Positions 57,386 to 64,000 of a stretch of 64,000 bases of DNA are shown piece after piece. The stretch covers positions 1 to 64,000 of the forward strand of contig JASWJB010000176.1 of assembly GCA_032433595.1 (NCBI GenBank). Reading direction: 5' to 3'. Positions within the stretch are counted from its first letter, which is position 1. Each line of letters begins with the position of its first letter. The DNA comes from Conoideocrella luteorostrata. Taxonomy: Eukaryota > Ascomycota > Sordariomycetes > Hypocreales > Clavicipitaceae. The notes beneath the pieces are model-generated. The model worked only from the letters and a program-made list of their open reading frames with translations, was not told where the DNA came from and searched no databases. A program made the translations under genes and the position numbers.

Positions 57386-58666
57386 CTAGGGCCACTGAGT
57401 GACATCCATCATTTTGCCCAGCATAGACTTGAACTTGGGGTTCCTCCAGTCCAACCACTCGTAGTCCAGAGCTCCCCACGTCTCGTTATAATCAACGGTC
57501 TTATCACGGATGTAGTACGATCCCTGGACGGCCCAATGCGCCCAGTCCGCATCGTTATTCTCCATATATCCCACCAAACAGGTCAGATAGTCGTGATCCT
57601 GGTCACTCAACCCGTCGTGCGGTCCCCCGGTCATGCCGACCCCAAACTCGGACAGGAACAACGGGCCGGTGCTGGGCTTGTCCTGCTCCAGCACAAAGCC
57701 GAACAGTCCGCCAAACTCGGATTTCCGAATATCACAGCTCCCGAGACTGGGCGTCACGACCGTGAAGCTATAGGCGTGCGCCTCCCAAACCCGCCTATTG
57801 ACCCATCCACCCCCGCTCATGGCGTTCTTGCGCAGCGGGGACAGGTCGGTGCCCCCGTTGATGCCTCCCACAATGACGAGAAGCCGTGGGTTCTCGGCAT
57901 GCACGATCCCCCCCGCGCGGGGCATGTAGTCGAGCCATGTGCGGACCGCCCAAGGGATTTGCGTGATGGTCGCGCGGAGCTCGTTCCGGAGAGACATGCC
58001 CACGATTCCGGGTCGCGATGTGCTCCAGCGGGCCATGGCCTGGAGGCCGTCGAGCCATTTCTGCGTGTCAAAGAAGCGGCTCGTTGATGGGGAGTAGAGC
58101 TTGGCGTCGTTCCACCATCCGTTCCCGTCAGACAGATCGCAGCACCAGCCTGCCTTGCTGACGTGGTTGTCCAGGATGGTCATCACACCGCGGTCCCACA
58201 GGGCAGACTGGACTCTGTCAAACACATCGAGGACTGAGGCGTCAGCGAGGAAAGGGTTCTTCTCTACGGCAGTGGCATACAGGCGCAGCATGTCGGCCTC
58301 GGCTACAGCCGCTAATTGGGCTGCAGCGCGAAACGAATCCCGCACCTTGAGAGACGGGTTGAGCGCCATGTCGATCGAGTACGTCAGCCGGACGCAGTTG
58401 TAGCCCTGCTTCTGGATCCAGTCGGCGACTTGCTCGACGGGCTTTTTGTTCAGACCTTCGGGGACATTGACCTCCAGGTGCCCGGCCCAGTTGATGCAGC
58501 GCAGCTTCAGGCGCTTCCCGGACGAGTCGAGGATCCATCGACTGGATGTGCTCAATGGCAGCTTGGGCTTCTCTACTGCAGTGTTGCCGCGGCAGTTGTT
58601 TGAGGCGGCTGCATAGGCGAAGTAGCCGCCGCACCAGATGGCCAGCAATCCAAGGGACAGCTTCAT
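57386..58666 (-). CDS. Secreted glycoside hydrolase family 5 enzyme
   Basis: Single exon, 426 aa. The first about 20 residues form a signal peptide (LSLGLLAIWCGGYFAYAA), so it is probably secreted. The body is a cellulase-type TIM barrel: CINWAGH at strand 1, NCVRLTYSID at strand 2, VMTILDNHVSKAGWCC at strand 3, GMSLRNELR with the likely acid/base Glu229 at strand 4, WEAHAYS with the conserved His298, and FLSEFGVGM with the likely nucleophile Glu340. The substrate in this GH5 group may be beta-glucan or a glycolipid-type glycan; sequence alone does not tell. No cellulose-binding module is present. The gene has a visibly higher GC content than its spacers. Two copies of TATAGATATTCG lie upstream, at about 58733 and 58789. 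Confidence 0.92.
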   Translation of the reverse strand: MKLSLGLLAIWCGGYFAYAAASNNCRGNTAVEKPKLPLSTSSRWILDSSGKRLKLRCINWAGHLEVNVPEGLNKKPVEQVADWIQKQGYNCVRLTYSIDMALNPSLKVRDSFRAAAQLAAVAEADMLRLYATAVEKNPFLADASVLDVFDRVQSALWDRGVMTILDNHVSKAGWCCDLSDGNGWWNDAKLYSPSTSRFFDTQKWLDGLQAMARWSTSRPGIVGMSLRNELRATITQIPWAVRTWLDYMPRAGGIVHAENPRLLVIVGGINGGTDLSPLRKNAMSGGGWVNRRVWEAHAYSFTVVTPSLGSCDIRKSEFGGLFGFVLEQDKPSTGPLFLSEFGVGMTGGPHDGLSDQDHDYLTCLVGYMENNDADWAHWAVQGSYYIRDKTVDYNETWGALDYEWLDWRNPKFKSMLGKMMDVTQWP

Positions 58667-60584
58667 CAGAGTATTATTTCAGTCGCGAGCTGCGTGCTAG
58701 ATCCAGAGAAGCTGTTGAAGCCTCCAGCCACTGTATAGATATTCGTCCTGGGCCTGGAGATGCCGCTGTATCTTCCAGCCAGCCGCTTTATAGATATTCG
58801 CACAAGTTGCTTACCTGCGCATGGGGTTCTCAGGAGAGTTGGTGGCTTGGCCGGAATAACGTAGAGGTGCGGGTGCGGGTGTGGTGCAACGAGAGCTCAG
58901 CGATATTGGTCAAAGGGGGATGAGAGATAATACTCTCACAGAGACGGAGGAAAAGTACGATAGATGACAATTTCAACTGGCAGAATAACTAGCACTTCAC
59001 CCTGTCCTGTCCTGTCCCTTTATGGCATCTGAAATGGATACATGCCGGTCGAGCGAGAACAGACTTGCAAAACGACCATCATTCGTGCGTCACCCGGCTG
59101 GATCAGACGCCGGTAACCGTCCCATCAATCCATCCATCCCCTGTTCATCGCCTCAGCCAGCAAGATCCATTGCTGCGAGGTTCGGCAGTATGAAAGGGGG
59201 CGTATCGTACATCGTCCGTCCACTCACATCTCGTAGGGCCCTAACAGAGCAGTCAGCTGTGCGAGCTACCAAAATTCAGAAATTGTCAGAATGAAGGAGT
59301 GGCCAGCTCTCTGGCCTATCCTGTGCCAAATTGATAGGTTCTGAACGACAACCCCTGGTCTTGGCTCGAGAAATTGAGCACCTGGCCCTTTGAGGATCAC
59401 GGATTGGGCACGATTGTAGTTAGTAGTTGCCCCCGCCCGTACTACCCCGGGCGGCATCTGCAATAGCCGGCACCTCCATCCCCGCATTCGCATCCGCAGA
59501 CACAATAATCACATCCCTGTCCCCATAATAACTTGGGGTTACTCTACAGCTGCCTGCCCCCTTCCGTACGATCAATAAATTGCAAGACAATAGTTGTTGA
59601 AATTTTCTTCTGAACCGCAAGCTCAATCCGGGGGGGGATCTTCCGCTCGCGAGCAAACCTACTTCAGCGCGTTGAGGACACTACGAACGAGACGAACACA
59701 AACGCGTGACCTATCCAAGGAGCTACACCTTTTTCAGCGGCAGCACCGGCCGCAGCTCGCTCGAATCCTACAAGCACAGCCGGAGAGATTTACTCCGAAC
59801 GGTAAGGTCACCGAAGCACCAACTCGAATGCCTTGTGATTACATAGTACCTTTGCACATGTTCCATTTGCCTGTGACAGGTGTTGCAACGTCGCAGCTTG
59901 CTGCATTCCAAGTAATGTCAGTTTTGTAGTCGTCTAGCGTCAACATTTACCTCCTCAGGAACGTTGCGCTTCACATTACCAATGAAATCAACACGAGCAA
60001 GGGGTGCGAGGGCAACTAAGTTGTCGCGTGATAGATAGCAATGTACAAATCCAAAATCACTATCACAATTGTATCTCCCCTGTGATCTTTGACGACGGCA
60101 TGAATAATTACAAAGCTACCAAAAAGTACACATGGTTCCTCTATGAAACAGATGAATACATTGTTTCTTGTACAACCGTGTATATCGCCTTTAGAAAGAC
60201 AGAAACGCAAATAAAAAAACACGCCTGATATCTGTAAGTGTACAAAGGAGCACAGTAACAAACCGGTTTGACGTTATTACAATAAAAATACAAAGCGCCG
60301 AGCTGTTTGCATAAAACCCTGGCACCGAAGGAGCCTGCAATAAGCTCAGAAGTGGTTGTTTTCGATGGCTGTGGCCAACCCACAAAAAGAAGAAGAAAAC
60401 ACACACAAGACTAGCTCCCTGAAGGGTGATGGAATGGCAAAATGGTCGTGAGTCATAAATAAAATGGGGTGATAGGAATTGTCGTGCCTCTTGAATACGG
60501 ACTGGGCTCGAAGTTCTCCGGGAACGCAGCACAATCAATTACGCATTGGGATGCACCGTGACGCTGATCACAGTGACGACGTGG
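58667..60584. other. Spacer between GH5 start and PH-domain gene end
   Basis: 1.9 kb without a supported gene. The left 250 bp are GH5 promoter, with an imperfect direct repeat (about 58705-58750 and 58755-58800, both ending TATAGATATTCG). Small frames further right lack similarity; 60000-60480 is AT-rich. Confidence 0.55.
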
Positions 60585-61908
60585 CTATCCGTGCGTCAGT
60601 CCTCGTCGCCTAGCAAGCAGACTCTTGAATGCCCCAATAAACTGCACGAGAGATTCGTCGTCGTGTGCGCAGAACCGATAACTCTTTTCCTCGGTGATAA
60701 TTTGGAAGCAATTCTTTTTCTTCTTATCAACCGGGTCGGTTTCCACAATGTCAACAGCAGCAGAGAGTTGAACAATCCACTGCGCCGTGTATTCGGATTC
60801 ATCTTTGTAGAGTATCAGGTTTCGAGGTCGGAGCACTCCCCACCTGTTCTTCCAATTCTTTACACCACTCTTGCTCTGTCGCAACCAAAGCCACCCATGC
60901 CAAACTATGCGATCAGGATCTCGTTCTGTTGCGACACCGTTGTTAGTCTGACAAAGGATGCTGAGGTTGCTGACTTGGCTGGTAGAGCGATTTGCAGTAA
61001 CTGAGCGAATGGTTAGCATTATTTCATGTTGCACAAAGCCCGCAGCTGGCGACGTGACACCAGGGAGCTGTCTTTGAACATACATTTAGGTCTCTGCAGT
61101 TCACTGTCCGAAAAATCAGATTGCGATGGCAGTTCATTGCCAGAAATACCGGAGGAATCAACAGTAGACGATTTGCGTCGGCCAGCCTCGTTCACAAACC
61201 TTGGTTCCGGAGGCCCATATGTTTCCGGTGAACTTGACAGCACGCCGTCTGCATCATGAACCTCGGCATCTGCCGCGTAACCCCTTGTTGTAAGAGCTAT
61301 CAATCCTCCTGGGGACATGCTTCGTGCCAATGGGCCGGCCAGAAACATTTCTTCCTCTTCCTCTTCTATTCTTGCATCTCTTCTTATCAACTCAACCCAT
61401 TGCTGCGCATCTTGCTTTGTCGGTGCTTGAAGGTGGAAATTGCGAGAGGGAGAAAAAAGGCCAAATACATTTTCACGCTTATGCTTTGGATCCTTGAGGA
61501 AAGTCACTGCTGTTAGATCGGAAAGATGCAACTGATGCCGTAGTTTGGTCTCCTTTTCGTTCTTGTAGATTGACAAGGTATTCGGCCGCATAACAAGGTA
61601 TACTGTCTTCCAATTCTGCAGTGTGCATGTCAGCGTCATGATGTTGCACCTTCCGCAAAGGGTTGAAAGACCCAGCTGTATCCGGTTGCTGTTGCTATAC
61701 CAACCTTCGTCTTGGTTCGTTTTTCGACATATCCGCTCTTTATTACGCGGTCAGACTCGAAGCAGCCATTCTGGTTGACGTTGACCAATTGGCCATAGTT
61801 TGGTCTGCTGTGTGACAACGAGGGCACAAAACTCTCCTCGCCCTCGGTCGCATCGCCGAGGCCAACGCTCTTTCGCGGGACCACATCAATTGCCTGTGTA
61901 GCCGCCAT
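60585..61908 (-). CDS. Protein with two PH domains (Opy1-like)
   Basis: PH domains bind phosphoinositides, so a membrane-associated signalling role is likely; yeast Opy1 also has two and senses PI(4,5)P2. Exons (minus): 61908-61705, 61615-61084, 61000-60585, 383 aa. PH1 is about residues 57-150: KSGYVEKRTKTK joined across the intron to NWKTVYLVMRPNTLSIYKNE, ending FHLQAPTKQDAQQWVELIRR with the conserved Trp. PH2 is about 280-375: WHGWLWLRQSKSGVKNWKNR, LRPRNLILYKDESEY, SYRFCAHDDESLVQFIGAFK. In PH2 the helix position usually held by Trp is Phe (QFIGAF). A Ser-rich linker separates them (SSGISGNELPSQSDFSD). The second intron was placed at GTATGT with CTAAC and CTCAG, which restores phase exactly. 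Orthology to Opy1 is plausible from architecture only. Confidence 0.87.
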
Positions 61909-63703
61909 AGTGAGCACGCTCAAATGGAAACCGCTGTGTCGGATGATCTCGAATTGGCATTAAAGGAGTGCTTGCAACTGCTATACCAAGACGGTTTCGA
62001 CAGGCAGAACGCTGTATAGGGAAATGAGGATGTGTGATGGTGCTATGGATTTGAATTGAGTGACTGGCTGAGACACGCCCAGAGAGGAGTCGAATGACAA
62101 CAGAGGACGGTGTAGGTTGCACAGAGAGAGCGTTTAGATGGCTACCTACCACTGTGCTTCAAGGTTGACGGCGCCAGTGGTGGTTCGCAGTAGTATCGAT
62201 ATTCGAGATGCAATGGAGATGGCATGAAAGGTCCTCCCAATAAACGGGATTTAAGCTGCGACGAAAGGCAACAAGCTGAACCGCACTGCCGATGCAGTCG
62301 TATTTACAGTCATCCGAGGCCCAAGAATAAAGTCGCCGGCTTAGGAGCTGCTCGAAACTATCCCACGTCGAGGCATAGCAGTCGGGCGCGACGACGGGGC
62401 ATGCGTCCAGTAGCGGCGTGTCGCATCCGATTGGTGACGTTCACAAAGTGCAATGACTTTCGCGGCGTAACAGGCAGTAGCTTCAAAGCACGAAGTGTAG
62501 GCAGACTATGGTAGTACAAAGTAGAAATGGATTGTGTTCGCGAAGCCTCGTTGAACGACTGCGAAACAGGAAAAGCAGCCTGGTCTCAACAGGTGGTCGC
62601 AGGGGTGGTTTCAGTGCTGGTCCAACCTCATCAAATGAGATGATCCCCAAAGCCGGAGTTTGAGGGAGGAACTGGGAGAACAAGGGGTGGGGGTGCCACT
62701 GTAAACTGTCCTAGTAGAGGGGCGAAGGGGGTTATTATTCCGGTCGCGGCTGTGAGCGTCCACTCTGGGAGTACGGAGTAGTTACAGAGTACGGAGTAGA
62801 TACAATAGTTATTAGCTTGTCCACTTTCAACTTTTGTTCCATGTTCAACCAACTCTACCTTACCTGATTGGTCTTGCGGGGATCAGGTGCAAAACTACGT
62901 CAGTCTAGCCACGAACAGCCTCAATCTATTTTTGACTGGGTTTTCTTGTAGTATCACAAAAACAGTTTCTCACAGCCGAGGACAGTACCAGTGCGCAAAA
63001 GTCTGGCCAACGGCTTACGTTTGTGTCTCCATTTGACGTCATCCTCAGTGACGCGTCGTGGCTCTACAGCCCTGCCTGTGAACTGTGCGGGGCACGGAGT
63101 AACTAACGACAGGGGTACGGAGTACGTTTTTCTCAATTGTAAATGCCTTGGAAGCAGGCATTTATTCGTGTTGACTTCATTGGTAGGATTCAGGTTGGCT
63201 GAAGAAGCAATAAACAGGGCTGCATTAACTATGTAGCTGCTTTCCCCAGGCTGTCCCTGTCCAACAAGAGCCACTAACTTTATTGGCCATGACGGAGTAT
63301 TGCAATGAAATTAGCCGAGTCAAATGTATCAGGCGGCATGTCACCCTGCCCGATCATCAAGATGGCAATTAAAATTGCGTGCATGTCGTTCTAGGCGTGC
63401 TCAAATAAAGTATATGCACGTCTGCTGGTATTCCGTCCAATACGGAGTAGTTACAATTTTATTGCTGGGGACCCCAATACAGTTTCACGACTGGGGCGTG
63501 CTCCGTACCTCCGTACTTCTCAGAGCGGAGACACCAAACTTTCTCCATCAAGAGCCAGCAACCGTGTGCTCATGACTTTTGCTGTAAGTCGCACATTATA
63601 TACCCTCAGCGAAAATTCGCTTAAACCTTTGCGCAACAGCCTTATATCCGCAAATTTCATACTCTTTGAACATACGGGCCGAGAAGCATCCCCCTTGTTT
63701 CAT
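61909..63703. promoter_or_regulatory. Divergent spacer, PH-domain gene and CTU2-like gene
   Basis: 1.8 kb between divergent start codons without a supported gene. It holds TACTCCGTA-type motifs at 62771-62780, 62789-62798 (direct repeat), 63115-63125, 63441-63450 and about 63500-63515. Promoter sites could not be placed. Confidence 0.5.
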
Positions 63704-64000
63704 ATGGCATCTTCGAAGCCCTGCCGGCGTTGCAATAACGTCGACGCTCCGTATGATTTACGAAACGACCCAACTTGTCGGTAAGTGATATCCAAGTTGA
63801 GAAATGGTCTTCTTCTTCTTCTCCTTCTTCTTCTTCTTCTTCTTCTTCTTCTTCTTCTTCTTCTTCTTTTCCGATCCAAAATTCAAAGCATAAACGTTAA
63901 TATTGTCCGTTCACAGAGACTGCTTTGTCGACTATGTTGAAACTAAAGGAGGACGTCGGTTAGGTACAGTTGCTCGAGACACCAAGGCCCCAGGAAGGCC
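63704..64000 (+). CDS. Probable cytoplasmic tRNA 2-thiolation protein 2, N-terminus (partial)
   Basis: CTU2/Ncs2 works with CTU1/Ncs6 to thiolate the wobble uridine of some tRNAs. Exon 1 is 63704-63780 and exon 2 starts at 63917; the gene runs off the window. The visible 54 residues have the Cys pair PCRRCNN, then TCRDCFVDYVETKGGRRLG across the junction, an N-terminal C-x-x-C plus C-x-x-C-F pattern seen in CTU2. VARDTKAPGR follows. The catalytic-like core is outside the window, so the call rests on the N-terminus alone. The intron (63781-63916) contains a long TTC repeat that acts as its pyrimidine tract, then a CACAG acceptor. Confidence 0.6.
63808..63868. repeat. (TTC)n microsatellite inside an intron
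   Basis: About twenty TTC units with one CTC interruption, inside the first intron of the CTU2-like gene, about 45 nt before the acceptor. Confidence 0.9.

Noticed and set aside
57122..58087. 321-codon plus-strand frame starting with repeated YIHT
   Set aside because: It is created by the ACAT microsatellite and the antisense strand of the GH5 gene.

Overview
This 64 kb window is nuclear DNA of a filamentous ascomycete, most likely a Sordariomycete (Hypocreales-like). Reasons: short introns (about 50-140 nt) with GTRAGT-type donors and CTAAC/CTGAC branch points; densely packed housekeeping genes separated by 0.4-4 kb spacers; and fungal-type YAK1, PUB1, eIF4G, eIF5, Pol alpha and Aquarius/Cwf11 proteins. 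No gene clearly marks a species. I see no operons, CRISPR array, rRNA or convincing tRNA.

Layout. 0.6-2.5 kb: seven-exon cytochrome P450. 4.2-5.5 kb: eIF5. 6.0-8.8 kb (minus): THO-complex subunit THOC1/Hpr1 with a guanylate-kinase-like domain fused to its C-terminus. 9.5-14.1 kb: Aquarius/Cwf11 intron-binding helicase, divergent from THOC1. 14.1-22.6 kb: gene-poor, with many short TACTCCGTA-type palindromes and a broken nucleoside-phosphorylase-domain (NLR-type) gene. 22.6-27.4 kb: eIF4G. 28.8-33.5 kb (minus): DNA polymerase alpha catalytic subunit. 34.0 kb: F-box fragment. 34.2-38.2 kb: gene-poor spacer. 38.2-39.9 kb: unknown Ser/Pro-rich protein. 40.3-42.4 kb (minus): mitochondrial PPR protein. 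43.0-44.3 kb: RRM-like RG-rich protein. 45.8-48.9 kb (minus): YAK1 kinase. 51.3-53.0 kb (minus): PUB1/TIA-1-like three-RRM protein. 55.4-56.7 kb: unknown acidic protein. 57.4-58.7 kb (minus): secreted GH5 hydrolase. 60.6-61.9 kb (minus): two-PH-domain protein (Opy1-like). 63.7 kb to the end: start of a probable CTU2/NCS2 tRNA-thiolation gene.

The window is rich in RNA-metabolism genes: start-codon selection and cap-dependent initiation (eIF5, eIF4G), splicing and export (Aquarius, THOC1), mRNA stability (PUB1), organelle RNA (PPR), tRNA thiolation (CTU2). They are separate genes, not a cluster with one pathway.

Exon boundaries below were placed by hand from splice signals, reading phase and family similarity. 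The points most worth a second look are the THOC1-guanylate kinase fusion with a degenerate nucleotide-binding site, three stop-free introns of length 3n, a GC-AG intron in Pol alpha, a dense MCB-like cluster upstream of Pol alpha, and the palindromic repeat family that is confined to non-coding DNA. I found no clear undescribed multi-gene system.
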